64,000 bases of DNA from Blastocatellia bacterium (GTDB taxonomy: Bacteria; Acidobacteriota; Blastocatellia; Chloracidobacteriales; JADJPF01): the NCBI GenBank assembly GCA_025057015.1, contig JANWYG010000010.1:218506-282505 (forward strand), in the 5' to 3' direction. Position 1 is the stretch's first letter. Each line of letters opens with the position of its first letter. Positions 1-8,857 of the stretch are shown here, in pieces. Under the pieces are notes generated by a model. It was not told where the DNA came from and did no database searches. It was given only the letters and a program-made list of their open reading frames with translations. A program made the position numbers and the translations under genes.

Positions 1-452
1 CCAAGGAAGCTTCGGCAGACTTTCTTAATAGGCAGCGTCAAATACTCTACAAGCATGTTACTGCGGCCGATGCGGTGATCACTACGGCGCTAGTTCCAGG
101 TAAAAGAGCTCCCATTCTTGTAACTGCGGAGATGGTGCAAGGGATGCGTCCCGGCTCAGTTATACTTGATATGGCTGTAGAGTTTGGCGGAAATTGCGAA
201 TTAAGTAAACGCGACCAAACTGTAGTCCATAACGGCGTGACTATCATAGGTGAATCTAACTTGCCGTCAATGGTGGCTTATCACGCCAGCGAGCTGTATG
301 CTAGGAACTTGCTGGCTTTGGTAGAGTACGCTACTAAAGATGGAAAGCTTGCGCTTGACACGAAAGACGAAATCATAGGTGCATGTTTGCTTACTAGAGA
401 TGGACAAGTGGTTAATGAGCGCATCAAACAGCTTCTGGCTGGAGGTGAGTGA
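1..452 (+). CDS. pntAA: NAD(P) transhydrogenase subunit alpha, part 1 (C-terminal part, cut by window start)
   Basis: The frame is open from position 3 and the start lies before the window, so only about 149 C-terminal residues are visible. They match the soluble NAD(H)-binding domain I of proton-translocating transhydrogenase: a VITTALVPGKRAP stretch, then MVQGMRPGSVILDMAVE and FGGNCELS. Domain I binds NAD(H) and exchanges hydride with the NADP(H) domain of PntB. The gene stops at TGA 450-452, and the last bases contain the GGAGG that serves the next gene. The split alpha subunit (AA + AB) is the arrangement seen in many non-enterobacterial species. The identity is secure; the full length cannot be judged. 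Confidence 0.95.
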   Translation, partial: KEASADFLNRQRQILYKHVTAADAVITTALVPGKRAPILVTAEMVQGMRPGSVILDMAVEFGGNCELSKRDQTVVHNGVTIIGESNLPSMVAYHASELYARNLLALVEYATKDGKLALDTKDEIIGACLLTRDGQVVNERIKQLLAGGE

Positions 453-727
453 TGGATCTGATCGTTTTGATAACGATATTTGTGCTAGCGACTTTTGTAG
501 GATCGGAGCTAATAGGTAAAGTTCCACCGAACTTACATACGCCTCTTATGTCTGGTTCAAATGCCATTTCTGGGATTACTTTAGTTGGCGCTATCATTAG
601 TGCTGGCGCACAGGAATTTGCCCTGAGCACTGTGCTAGGATTCGTGGCTGTAGTCTTTGCTATGATTAACGTCGTAGGTGGATACTTGGTCACTGACCGT
701 ATGCTTAAGATGTTCAAAAAGAAGTAG
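452..727 (+). CDS. pntAB: NAD(P) transhydrogenase subunit alpha, part 2 (membrane)
   Basis: A 91-residue, almost entirely hydrophobic protein with about three to four membrane helices. It carries the family sequence KVPPNLHTPLMSGSNAISG near residue 25, part of the proton-translocating domain II. The start is ATG 452, which overlaps the TGA of pntAA and sits 6 nt after GGAGG (441-445); a GTG at 449 is also in frame but too close to that site. It forms the membrane domain with the N-terminal helices of PntB, so proton flow can drive hydride transfer from NADH to NADP+. The overlap indicates translational coupling. Confidence 0.95.
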   Translation: MDLIVLITIFVLATFVGSELIGKVPPNLHTPLMSGSNAISGITLVGAIISAGAQEFALSTVLGFVAVVFAMINVVGGYLVTDRMLKMFKKK

Positions 728-745
728 CACTGAAGGGGTAATGCT

Positions 746-2125
746 ATGGAGAAGCTCATAAACGTTGCTTATCTAGTCGCTTCGGTACTTTTTATACTCG
801 GTATCAAGCAGTTAGGGTCACCGAGGACAGCTCGCAACGGTAACTTTCTATCTTCGCTTGGGATGCTTATTGCTATTTTGGTGACGTTGTTTGATAAGCA
901 CGTGCTGAGCTTTCAATGGATCTTGGTAGGTATGCTTGTTGGTGGAGCTATAGGTGCAGTGATGGCTCTTAAAGTAGAGATGACTGCTATGCCGCAGATG
1001 GTGGGTCTTCTGAATGGTTTTGGTGGAGGAGCATCGGCACTGGTAGCTCTTTCAGAGTACTATCGTAGTGGCTTCAACACTCAGCTAGAGACCATCATTT
1101 CTATAATGCTTAGCTTGATCATAGGCTCGGTGACATTTAGTGGCTCGCTTATAGCTTTTGGTAAGCTTCAAGGGCTAGTCACTGGCAACAGTGTTCAATA
1201 TCCAGGTCAGCACGTGATCAATCTCTTGTTAATACTGTTAACGGTAACTTTGTCGCTACTTGTAGTCCTACAACAATCTTTACAGTGGGCGGTCATTACG
1301 GTAGTCGGACTAGGATTGCTGCTTGGCGTACTGTTAGTGATACCGATAGGTGGTGCAGATATGCCGGTCGTCATCTCGCTGCTTAACTCTTACTCTGGCG
1401 TAGCGGCTGCCACTACTGGTTTTGTTCTGCGAAATCCGATGCTTATCATTACCGGTGCGCTAGTAGGAGCTTCAGGCGTCATATTGACTAATATCATGTG
1501 CAGAGGCATGAACCGATCGCTAATGAATGTCCTGCTTGGTGGGTGGGCTACTGCAGCGCAGCTTGAAGCAGCACGTGGTAAGAAGGAGATTGTCATTAAG
1601 TCGGTCGATGCTGAGGAGGCAGCGATGTTGTTTGAATCTGCTCGGTCTGTGATAATTGTGCCCGGCTATGGTATGGCTGTTGCTCAAGCGCAGCACGCAG
1701 TGAGGGATCTGAAAAACGTGCTGGAACAAAAGGGTATAGACGTCAAGTTTGCTATTCATCCCGTAGCAGGACGAATGCCTGGCCATATGAACATACTGCT
1801 GGCAGAGTCGCAGATAGAGTATGAGAAAATGTACGCTCTTGAGGATATAAACGATGCCTTTCATCAAACTGACATAGCTTTCGTCGTAGGCGCGAACGAC
1901 GTGGTCAATCCTGCAGCGCGCAATAATCCTTCAAGTCCGATCTATGGAATGCCTATACTGAACGTGGACTATGCCAAAACGGTCATAATTAACAAGCGCT
2001 CTATGGCTGCAGGTTATGCCGGAATAGATAACGAATTGTTTGGCTATCCTAACGCGCTGATGTACTTTGGTGACGCAAGGGAAGCTATAACGCGGCTCGT
2101 AAACGAGCTTAAAAATCACTCTTGA
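746..2125 (+). CDS. pntB: NAD(P) transhydrogenase subunit beta
   Basis: 459 residues, the usual PntB length. The N-terminal ~260 residues are membrane helices that complete domain II. The C-terminal ~190 residues form the NADP(H)-binding domain III, with the GYGMAVAQAQHAVRDL nucleotide loop, IHPVAGRMPGHMNILLAES, and VGANDVVNPAA near the end. It starts 18 nt after pntAB behind a GAAGGGG ribosome site. With the two alpha parts it makes NADPH from NADH at the cost of proton-motive force, or runs in reverse. An NADP-type isocitrate dehydrogenase follows, suggesting a shared role in NADPH balance. Confidence 0.96.
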   Translation: MEKLINVAYLVASVLFILGIKQLGSPRTARNGNFLSSLGMLIAILVTLFDKHVLSFQWILVGMLVGGAIGAVMALKVEMTAMPQMVGLLNGFGGGASALVALSEYYRSGFNTQLETIISIMLSLIIGSVTFSGSLIAFGKLQGLVTGNSVQYPGQHVINLLLILLTVTLSLLVVLQQSLQWAVITVVGLGLLLGVLLVIPIGGADMPVVISLLNSYSGVAAATTGFVLRNPMLIITGALVGASGVILTNIMCRGMNRSLMNVLLGGWATAAQLEAARGKKEIVIKSVDAEEAAMLFESARSVIIVPGYGMAVAQAQHAVRDLKNVLEQKGIDVKFAIHPVAGRMPGHMNILLAESQIEYEKMYALEDINDAFHQTDIAFVVGANDVVNPAARNNPSSPIYGMPILNVDYAKTVIINKRSMAAGYAGIDNELFGYPNALMYFGDAREAITRLVNELKNHS

Positions 2126-2185
2126 GATGACCCTACGTTTTACTATAGCCTTTTAGGCGAATACAACACTGCAAGGGAGCTGGCA

Positions 2186-3655
2186 ATGAAATTTCACGTT
2201 ACTGAATCAGGTAAGAAACTAGTTACTCTGATACCTGGAGATGGCATCGGCCCAGAGGTCATAGAAAGTGCCCGTAGGATCATAGAGGCTGCCGGTGTGC
2301 CTATAGAGTGGGAAGTGCGACAAGCTGGGGCAAGCGTCTTCAAACAAGGAATTCAGTCTGGTGTGCCGCAGGACACTATAGACTCTATACGTAGAACGCG
2401 TGTAGTGCTGAAAGGGCCGCTTGAGACTCCCGTAGGCTATGGTGAGAAAAGTGCTAACGTGACGCTAAGAAAACTGTTTGAGACGTTTGGTAATATCCGT
2501 CCGGCAAGAGAGTATCCTGGAGTAAAAACGCCTTATAGTGGACGTGGCATAGATCTTGTGGTAATACGCGAGAACGTAGAGGACCTCTACGCTGGAATTG
2601 AACATATGCAGTCACCGAGCGTGGCTCAGTGCCTGAAACTTATCAGTCGAAAAGGTTGTGAGAAAATAGTGCGCTTAGCGTTTGAGTTTGCCCGCTCTGA
2701 GGGTCGTAAGAAAGTACACTGCGCTACTAAGGCGAACATCATGAAGATGACCGAAGGAATGCTCAAACGCACCTTTGAGGAGATAGCTCCTGAGTATCCA
2801 GATATCGAGGCGTATCATATCATCATCGATAACTGCGCACATCAGCTTGTCAAGATGCCGGAGCAGTTCGACGTCATCGTTACTACCAATATGAACGGTG
2901 ATATAATAAGCGATCTGACGTCGGCACTTATTGGCGGGCTCGGATTTGCCCCTTCCGCAAATATAGGTAACGAAGTGGCAATCTTTGAAGCGGTACATGG
3001 TTCGGCACCTAAGTATGCTGGTAAGAACTGTATCAACCCGACGGCAGTGATAGGCTCGGCAATAATGATGCTACGACATCTCGAGGAATTTGAAGCTGCA
3101 GCAAAAATAGAAAACGCTCTCTATGTTACGCTAGAGGAAGGTAAATACATGACGCGCGACGTAGTAGGCGATGCTAGAGCTTGTACTACCACTGAATACA
3201 CCGATGCTATTATCTCTAACCTTGGTAAGACTAGTCAGACCTGGAAGGCTCGGGAACATAAACCTATAAAACTTTTCGAGGCGAAGCCAGAATTAGGATT
3301 GATAGTCCCGGAGAAACGTCGCGTCATAGGCTTTGACCTGTTTATAGAAAAATTTGCTAGCCCTGAACAGATCGGCAAGCAACTCGAAGAGCTTACAGAA
3401 GGTACTCCGGTCTATCTCAAGATGATCTCTAACCGAGGGACTAAGGTGTATCCGTCTGTAGGTGCTATGACTGATACAGTAGATCATCATCGCTGTCGGT
3501 TGGTGCTTCGCGAGGGCCTAGAAGAGCTATCTGACGCGGATATCATTTCCTTCCTTCAAAAGGTGACTACAACCGGCCTGTTTTGGAATCATATAGAGAA
3601 GCTGCAAGAATTTGACGGCAAGTTAAGCTTCACTAAGGCTCAAGGAGAAGACTAG
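2186..3655 (+). CDS. icd: NADP-type isocitrate dehydrogenase with C-terminal extension
   Basis: 489 residues. It converts isocitrate to 2-oxoglutarate plus CO2. It begins with the isopropylmalate/isocitrate dehydrogenase signature TLIPGDGIGPE. Other landmarks are the substrate loop GEKSANVTLRK, the catalytic Tyr in ENVEDLYAGIEH, the catalytic Lys in CATKANIMK, and the metal-binding Asp in MNGDIISDL. The sequence HGSAPKYAGK has Lys-Tyr where NAD enzymes have Asp-Ile, which predicts NADP use (family knowledge). The catalytic core ends near residue 345; the remaining ~140 residues resemble the extension of the long Thermus-type enzymes rather than E. coli Icd. The ATG follows AAGGGAG with good spacing. 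It lies 60 nt after pntB on the same strand, so co-transcription is possible. Confidence 0.93.
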   Translation: MKFHVTESGKKLVTLIPGDGIGPEVIESARRIIEAAGVPIEWEVRQAGASVFKQGIQSGVPQDTIDSIRRTRVVLKGPLETPVGYGEKSANVTLRKLFETFGNIRPAREYPGVKTPYSGRGIDLVVIRENVEDLYAGIEHMQSPSVAQCLKLISRKGCEKIVRLAFEFARSEGRKKVHCATKANIMKMTEGMLKRTFEEIAPEYPDIEAYHIIIDNCAHQLVKMPEQFDVIVTTNMNGDIISDLTSALIGGLGFAPSANIGNEVAIFEAVHGSAPKYAGKNCINPTAVIGSAIMMLRHLEEFEAAAKIENALYVTLEEGKYMTRDVVGDARACTTTEYTDAIISNLGKTSQTWKAREHKPIKLFEAKPELGLIVPEKRRVIGFDLFIEKFASPEQIGKQLEELTEGTPVYLKMISNRGTKVYPSVGAMTDTVDHHRCRLVLREGLEELSDADIISFLQKVTTTGLFWNHIEKLQEFDGKLSFTKAQGED

Positions 3656-3658
3656 AGT

Positions 3659-3687
3659 GTAGGGGGAGCTCTCTTTCTCCCCGCTAC
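3659..3687. terminator. Hairpin between convergent genes
   Basis: GTAG-GGGGAG (3659-3668) pairs with CTCCCC-G-CTAC (3677-3687), a ten-pair stem with one bulged G and an 8-nt loop. It lies between the stop of icd and the stop of the minus-strand zinc-ribbon gene, whose TAG is inside the right arm. No clear T-tract follows on either side, so bidirectional termination is likely but not certain. Confidence 0.5.
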
Positions 3688-4103
3688 AGCTTAAGTCCGC
3701 AGATACTACATTTCTGCCGACTTTCGCGAAAGAAAAGTCCTATAACGCTGAGTGGTAAACAAATAACCATACCTACGGCAAATATTATCCAACCTTCTGT
3801 AGACACCGATTTTATCTTCTTAAAGTGTGTGGACCCACACCGAGGGCACCTGAATCCTGAATAGGCAGGAGTAAATGCCTTGGATACAACGGTTGGTGGA
3901 GAGGGAGTCGGTGCAGGGGGATTTAAGGGAGTTAAGTTTGGAAGGTCTGGAGTTTTTGCGCTTTCTTGCCATGGAGGTGGTACAACGAAGTTTTTCGGTA
4001 CGGTGTAGCCAGGAGTATAACCGTGGTAGGGATTTTCTGCTCCACAGTGAGTGCAATAAGCATTAGTTTCGTCAATCGATTGGCCACAAGTTTGGCAATA
4101 CAT
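3684..4103 (-). CDS. Zinc-ribbon membrane protein, function unknown
   Basis: 139 residues from ATG 4103, which has GAGG at 4116-4113 upstream; an in-frame TTG at 4124 has no such site. The N-terminus is a double-Cys zinc ribbon (MYCQTCGQ ... YCTHCG). A Pro-rich linker follows (residues ~45-80), then a second ribbon half (FRCPRCGS), a single hydrophobic segment (WIIFAVGMVICLPLSVIGLF) and a last Cys pair (KCSICGLKL). The two outer Cys pairs around the helix could close one zinc site. No enzyme motif is visible. It is transcribed divergently from the gene at 4223. A small zinc-ribbon adaptor or sensor is possible, but I do not assign a function. Confidence 0.75.
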   Translation of the reverse strand: MYCQTCGQSIDETNAYCTHCGAENPYHGYTPGYTVPKNFVVPPPWQESAKTPDLPNLTPLNPPAPTPSPPTVVSKAFTPAYSGFRCPRCGSTHFKKIKSVSTEGWIIFAVGMVICLPLSVIGLFFRESRQKCSICGLKL

Positions 4104-4161
4104 TTCTCTCAACCTCAAGAGCAAAGGATAGCATATTTATCTTAAGTTTACGATAGATCCT

Positions 4162-4190
4162 TTGTTTGGTTATTTAGCCTATGTTATTAT
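4162..4190 (+). promoter_or_regulatory. Sigma70-like promoter upstream of the 4223 gene
   Basis: TTGTTT (4162-4167), a 17-nt spacer, and TATTAT (4185-4190) predict transcription from about 4197. This places the in-frame ATG at 4181 before the transcript and supports the GTG at 4223 as the start codon. Confidence 0.6.
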
Positions 4191-4222
4191 CTTCGCTTGA
4201 TTTTTCCTGTCTGAGGTTCACT

Positions 4223-4966
4223 GTGCAGATAGTCAAACTTAAACTCAATTATGGCACAGACTTTAGGATCTTTGACTTGACTATTGCTGTTGTGGATGCC
4301 GCTGGTCGGGGATATGTCTTTGTTCCGGCGCAGATGGAAACAGAGCGTCTTTTAAGTCTTTCGCCGGGCGTTTACTTGATAAGTGCTTATTATGACTTGT
4401 TTGATGCGGGTAATAGGCGTAGTTGCGTCTATGAGAGACGTTTCGACAGCTCTGTTGTTAAGCAGATATCGGTTAATTTCCGCAAACCGACTGGCGCAGT
4501 AGAGCCTTTTTCCGAGCAAGAGCTACAGCTTTTGCGTTCGCAGCTTAGCATAGTTGGCAACAGGATAAATGCTCGTCCACAGCAAGTTTTTGTCTCAAGC
4601 ATAGTAAAGCAGCTACCGGCAGCGTATCTGGAAGAGCGCGTAGTAGTAGATAAAAACGGCAGAGTCGACTACGAGTTTAACTACGTGGAGCAAGAAGTAT
4701 ACGACTTACCTGAGGAGCAAGGCTATGCTCCGACGGTGGATTATGCCTTGGAGGTTAAGCTGCGGCCTTTTAGCACGACAGCTTTTAATTACGGAGATTG
4801 GAACGTGCGACTTTATGGAGTGAACGTAGTCGTCATTCCTTCACAGAAAGGCTATCGTAAACTTCGTGCTAGCAGTTACTTACGTCCTCGTCAGGAATTG
4901 TTTAAACAACTCCAGAAATTCATTGATGAGTGTTCTCAGCTAGCGCGTAAGCTGAATGATTTATGA
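4223..4966 (+). CDS. Conserved-looking protein of unknown function
   Basis: 247 residues from GTG 4223, chosen because CTGAGG (4211-4216) precedes it by 6 nt and the predicted promoter overlaps the longer ATG start at 4181. I do not recognise the family. It is soluble with no signal peptide or membrane helix. Beta-rich, alternating sequence dominates (for example YVFVPAQMETERLLSLSPG and VYLISAYYDL). An acidic Tyr-rich stretch lies near residues 145-175, and the C-terminus is a Gln/Leu helix (RQELFKQLQKFIDECSQL). Its stop overlaps the ATGATG start of the AI-2E-family permease, so the two are coupled. Confidence 0.7.
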   Translation: MQIVKLKLNYGTDFRIFDLTIAVVDAAGRGYVFVPAQMETERLLSLSPGVYLISAYYDLFDAGNRRSCVYERRFDSSVVKQISVNFRKPTGAVEPFSEQELQLLRSQLSIVGNRINARPQQVFVSSIVKQLPAAYLEERVVVDKNGRVDYEFNYVEQEVYDLPEEQGYAPTVDYALEVKLRPFSTTAFNYGDWNVRLYGVNVVVIPSQKGYRKLRASSYLRPRQELFKQLQKFIDECSQLARKLNDL

Positions 4967-6033
4967 TGAGTTCATCACAAAGTTCTGCAGTAAGAAATGT
5001 AACAGTACTAGTGCTGCTAATAGCTAGTGGTTACCTGCTATTTGAGATAATTCTTCCTTTCCTAAATCCAGTTCTTTGGGCAATTACGGTGGCAATTTTT
5101 GTAGCTCCTTTGCAGAGGCGCCTAGATAAGAGGATAAAGAACAAAAATATCTCTGCTGCTCTGGGGCTTGCACTAACTTTTGCAGTGGTCATCATACCTG
5201 TGTCATTTCTGGCAGTACAGTTGGTACAGCAGATCAGAAACCTTTATCAGGAAGCGCGGCATTCCCAACAAGTCGAAGCGATATACGATTGGTTGGCCGG
5301 TAGAGCTGATCTAGAAATGCTAGAACGTGTTGGTTTATCTAGCGATAGCATGCGGCAGACAGTACTAGAGAATACTGAGCGCATCGCCAAATTTGCTGCA
5401 GATGCTGCTACAAGCATACTTAAGAATACATTGTCCGTACCAGGAAGCTTTTTTTTCTTTCTGTTTACATTATTTTTTCTGCTACGAGATGGTCATAATT
5501 TTCTCGATTGGATTATCTATCATTTACCTCTAGATAGTGAGCAAAAAACTTTACTAATGCAGCGGATAATTGGAGTAATTAATGCTACGTTTATTGGTAG
5601 GTTTGTCGTGGCGTCTGCTCAAGGGCTTTTGGCTGGGCTGATGTTTGTAATACTTGGTGTACCAGGTACTCTGCTATGGACAGTGTTGATGGTGTTACTT
5701 GCTATGATTCCGCTGCTTGGTACGTTTTTAGTTTGGGTGCCAGTGGCTATTTGGCTGATAGCTACTGGAAGTCCGGTTAAAGGGATAGTACTGATTGTTT
5801 GGGGTATAGGTGTAGTAAGCTCTATAGACAATCTGCTCTGGCCGGTAATAATGAGCAGTCAAGTGAGGTTGCATACGCTTGTTGCGTTTTTCGCCGTGCT
5901 TGGAGGAATAAAGTATTTTGGGCCGATAGGACTTGTGATGGGACCTATCGTATTTGCGTGTTTTCTAACCTTGATGGATTTTGCTACCGAGCAGATTTCT
6001 TCAGAATCGACCAAGCTTTTGTCCGATAAGTAG
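4963..6033 (+). CDS. AI-2E family (UPF0118/PerM-like) membrane transporter
   Basis: 356 residues with the topology of the AI-2E/PerM family. There are paired helices at the N-terminus (residues ~12-65), an amphipathic central domain (~75-150, with VQQIRNLYQEA), and five more helices from ~155 to the end. The family motif region GVPGTLLWTVLMVLLAMIPL is followed by GTFLVWVPVAIWL. Members export small metabolites or act as Na+/H+ antiporters; the substrate cannot be read from sequence. The ATG overlaps the previous gene's stop. The final 33 bases overlap the convergent glycerate kinase gene. Confidence 0.88.
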   Translation: MMSSSQSSAVRNVTVLVLLIASGYLLFEIILPFLNPVLWAITVAIFVAPLQRRLDKRIKNKNISAALGLALTFAVVIIPVSFLAVQLVQQIRNLYQEARHSQQVEAIYDWLAGRADLEMLERVGLSSDSMRQTVLENTERIAKFAADAATSILKNTLSVPGSFFFFLFTLFFLLRDGHNFLDWIIYHLPLDSEQKTLLMQRIIGVINATFIGRFVVASAQGLLAGLMFVILGVPGTLLWTVLMVLLAMIPLLGTFLVWVPVAIWLIATGSPVKGIVLIVWGIGVVSSIDNLLWPVIMSSQVRLHTLVAFFAVLGGIKYFGPIGLVMGPIVFACFLTLMDFATEQISSESTKLLSDK

Positions 6034-7158
6034 TAGTTGGAAGGTTCTTGAGGCTGCAGCTCTTAGCAATGTTGGTGCGGCTTTGATGGCTTTCTCGAAG
6101 GTAGTTACTTCATCGATGATAGGTACTATAGCGCTGAAGCCATGTTGCTCGGCTTGTTCCTTGTCGAGCGAGGATTTGGCTGTGAAGGCTATCAGTGGTA
6201 TCGAGCGCTCTTTTGCTTCCAGGGCAAGTTGCCCAGGCGATTTACCTGCGAGCGTTTGCTGGTCTATAGTGCCTTCTGCCGTGAAGGCTAAGAAGCATTC
6301 ATCGAGCTTTTCTGCTAGCTTACCGAACTCAAAGATGAGCTTGCTGCCTGGAAGCATTTTAGCTCCAAAGAGGGCGACAAAACCGATTGCTAGACCGCCT
6401 GAAGCGCCGCTACCGGGCATACCTGCTACGTCTATACCTGAAAATCGTTTAAGTACGGCTGCCCAATTAGCTAGTCCAGCGTCAAGTTTACGTATCATGG
6501 CAGAAGTAGCGCCTTTTTGGGGGCCGAAGACTGCTGCTGCACCAAACTGGCCGAGCAAAGAATTACCTACGTCGTGGGCGATTATGAATTCTACTTTTGT
6601 GATCGCTGGGTGTAATGTGGTCAAGTCGATGTTTTGTATACGGTGAAGAACTCCACCACCCTGCCCTACACAGCGACCCCTTACATCGAGGAGTCTTACG
6701 CCTAGCGCTTGCAATGCGCCTATGCCGCCGTCGACAGTAGCACTATCGCCTATACCAAGAATTATTCTCTTTGCACCGCGTTGCACAGCTTTGAGGATTA
6801 GTTGTCCGGTTCCATAGCTAGATGCAAGCATCGGATTACGTTCGCTCTTGCTAAGGAGCGCAAGCCCGCTGCTTGCAGCTATTTCTATCACCGCTGATGT
6901 GCCGTCTGCTAGTAGTCCGTAACGGGCTATTACAGGGCGTCCACGCGGGTCTAGCACGCGTGCTTGTAGCTTCTCTCCCCCTACGGCACTTAGTATGGCG
7001 TCCACCGTGCCGCTACCACCATCTGCTAGAGGAGCCTTAATCGTGGTGATGTCGTTTGTAACATCACGTAGTCCAGCTTCTATTGCTTGGGCTGCAGCCG
7101 TGGCACTTATCGATTCTTTAAAGCCGCTTGGTGCTATAAGGATTTTGTTCTTCTTCAT
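6001..7158 (-). CDS. Glycerate kinase (GlxK/GarK family)
   Basis: 385 residues, the normal size for type-1 glycerate kinases, which phosphorylate D-glycerate with ATP. It shows the N-terminal family sequence ILIAPSGFKESISA, IKAPLADGGSGTVDA near residue 40, GIGDSATVDGGIGALQALG near 140, and PGSGASGGLAIG near 250. No Shine-Dalgarno precedes the ATG at 7158; a TATAAT hexamer lies 14 nt upstream within a palindrome, so the 5' leader should be very short. Glycerate may come from serine or glyoxylate metabolism; no partner genes are adjacent. The 3' end overlaps the preceding convergent gene. Confidence 0.9.
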   Translation of the reverse strand: MKKNKILIAPSGFKESISATAAAQAIEAGLRDVTNDITTIKAPLADGGSGTVDAILSAVGGEKLQARVLDPRGRPVIARYGLLADGTSAVIEIAASSGLALLSKSERNPMLASSYGTGQLILKAVQRGAKRIILGIGDSATVDGGIGALQALGVRLLDVRGRCVGQGGGVLHRIQNIDLTTLHPAITKVEFIIAHDVGNSLLGQFGAAAVFGPQKGATSAMIRKLDAGLANWAAVLKRFSGIDVAGMPGSGASGGLAIGFVALFGAKMLPGSKLIFEFGKLAEKLDECFLAFTAEGTIDQQTLAGKSPGQLALEAKERSIPLIAFTAKSSLDKEQAEQHGFSAIVPIIDEVTTFEKAIKAAPTLLRAAASRTFQLLLIGQKLGRF

Positions 7159-7166
7159 CGTTGATG

Positions 7167-7181
7167 CGGTATATTATACCG
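7167..7181. promoter_or_regulatory. 15-bp palindrome over divergent promoter region
   Basis: CGGTATA and TATACCG are perfect 7-bp arms around one T. On the minus strand the palindrome contains TATAAT (7178-7173), placed for the glycerate kinase gene. A plus-strand TATATT (7170-7175) lies in the same element, upstream of the acyl-CoA synthetase gene. It could be an operator for both genes, a bidirectional promoter core, or both. Confidence 0.45.
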
Positions 7182-7240
7182 GCAAAGCAAATAGATGAAG
7201 GTCGTCTTGCAGTAAGACTTTTGTCTTAGGGGGTTAGAGT

Positions 7241-8857
7241 ATGAAGGGACTCATGATGAATACGCCGCTGACGGTGCGTATGATACTGGAGCGTGCGCGC
7301 TTGTATTATGGTAGCAACGAGATAGTTACTAGGGTAGATGGTGGATACCATCGGTACAGGTACAGCGATTTTTATGATCGCGTGGTAAAACTTGCGGCTG
7401 CACTGAGGAAAATGGGTGTAGGTAAAGGTGACCGAGTTGCTACGTTTGCCTGGAACACTTTTCGGCATTTGGAGCTTTACTTTGCTGTGCCTTGCCTTGG
7501 AGCAGTAATACATACGCTGAATATCCGGTTGTCTCCAGAACAGCTTGCCTACATTGCAAACCATGCAGAGGACAAAGTTCTGTTCTATGACGCTATGTTT
7601 AGTCCTGCTATAGAACGACTTAGGCCATATCTAAATACTGTGAAGCAGTACGTAGTGTTGGATGACGCTGCTGCTACTGACAAGGACCTGGCTTATGAAC
7701 AGTTGCTAGCTGCTCAACAGGACGACTTTGAGTGGCCGGATTTAGATGAAAACGATGCTGCCGGGCTTTGTTATACTTCTGGTACTACGGGGCACCCTAA
7801 AGGAGTGTTATACTCGCATCGTTCGATCTATCTACATACTTTGACTTGTGCCATGGCTGATTGCATGGGAATTACGGAAGAGGACGTCTGTATGCCTATA
7901 GTCCCGATGTTTCATGCGAATGCTTGGGGTCTACCCTACACTTGCGCCATGATAGGAGCAAAGCAGGTTATGCCGGGGCAATTTATGCAGCCCGGGGAGA
8001 TACTTAAAGCAATAGTCGAGGAAGGAGTGACGATTACTGCTGGAGTGCCTACTATCTGGCTGGGCGTTATGCAAGTGCTTGAACAGTCACAGGTAGATCT
8101 TAGCCGGTTGAAGAAGATCATAATAGGTGGCTCGGCTGTACCAGAAGCGATGATGCGCTACTTTGATTCGAAGTATGGCATACCCGTAATTCAAGCTTGG
8201 GGAATGACAGAAACTTCGCCGCTTGGCTCGATAGCCAAGCTTAAGCAGCATATGCGCAGTTGGGACTACGAACGGCAGTTGGCCATCAGACTGAAGCAAG
8301 GTATACCTGCTCCGGGAATAGAGGTGCGTGCGGTGGACGAAAGTGGCCGCCAAGTGCCTTGGGATGGTAAGACGCTAGGAGAGCTGCAGGTACGCGGCCC
8401 TTGGGTAGCTAGCGCTTATTACAACACCACAGAGCGTGCCGAAGCCTTTCAGGACGGTTGGTTTTCGACTGGCGACGTCGTGACGATTGACTCTGAGGGG
8501 TACATCACCATCTGCGATCGCACTAAGGACTTGATAAAGAGTGGTGGTGAGTGGATTTCTAGTGTGGATATGGAGAATGCTTTGATGGGACATCCGAAGA
8601 TCAAGGAAGCTGCTGTAATAGCTGTTGCTCATGAGAAATGGGTCGAGCGGCCGTTAGCTTGTGTTGTGCTGAAAGCAGGCGAGACACTGACAGATGAGGA
8701 AGTGATAGAATATCTGCGCGGTCGTTTTGCTTCTTGGTGGTTGCCCGATGCTGTCGAGTTTATACAAGAGATTCCGAAGACGAGTGTCGGTAAGTTTGAT
8801 AAAAAAGTGCTTAGGGAGCGTTTCAAAAACTATCGTTTGCCTGAGAGGAAAAAGTAG
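7241..8857 (+). CDS. Long-chain fatty-acid-CoA ligase family protein (AMP-forming)
   Basis: 538 residues of the ANL adenylate-forming superfamily. The P-loop is YTSGTTGHPKGV (residues ~178-190), followed by the AWGMTETSPLG adenine-binding region (~325), WFSTGD (~408), the hinge DRTKDLIKSGGEW, and the C-terminal catalytic Lys in GKFDKK. It activates a carboxylic acid to acyl-AMP and then acyl-CoA; overall similarity is to medium/long-chain acyl-CoA synthetases. The ATG follows AGGGGG by 7 nt. It overlaps the next gene by one base (TAGTG), so it is coupled to the aldehyde dehydrogenase. The pair could oxidise aldehydes and activate the resulting acids, which is an inference. Confidence 0.9.
   Translation: MKGLMMNTPLTVRMILERARLYYGSNEIVTRVDGGYHRYRYSDFYDRVVKLAAALRKMGVGKGDRVATFAWNTFRHLELYFAVPCLGAVIHTLNIRLSPEQLAYIANHAEDKVLFYDAMFSPAIERLRPYLNTVKQYVVLDDAAATDKDLAYEQLLAAQQDDFEWPDLDENDAAGLCYTSGTTGHPKGVLYSHRSIYLHTLTCAMADCMGITEEDVCMPIVPMFHANAWGLPYTCAMIGAKQVMPGQFMQPGEILKAIVEEGVTITAGVPTIWLGVMQVLEQSQVDLSRLKKIIIGGSAVPEAMMRYFDSKYGIPVIQAWGMTETSPLGSIAKLKQHMRSWDYERQLAIRLKQGIPAPGIEVRAVDESGRQVPWDGKTLGELQVRGPWVASAYYNTTERAEAFQDGWFSTGDVVTIDSEGYITICDRTKDLIKSGGEWISSVDMENALMGHPKIKEAAVIAVAHEKWVERPLACVVLKAGETLTDEEVIEYLRGRFASWWLPDAVEFIQEIPKTSVGKFDKKVLRERFKNYRLPERKK

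Noticed and set aside
5981-6646. 221-codon plus-strand frame with Ser/Ala-rich sequence
   Set aside because: It is antisense to the clear glycerate kinase gene, with typical shadow composition.
7204-7218. GTCTT-AAGAC hairpin followed by TTTT, resembling a terminator
   Set aside because: The stem is only 5 bp and no transcript is expected to end there, as it lies in a divergent promoter region.
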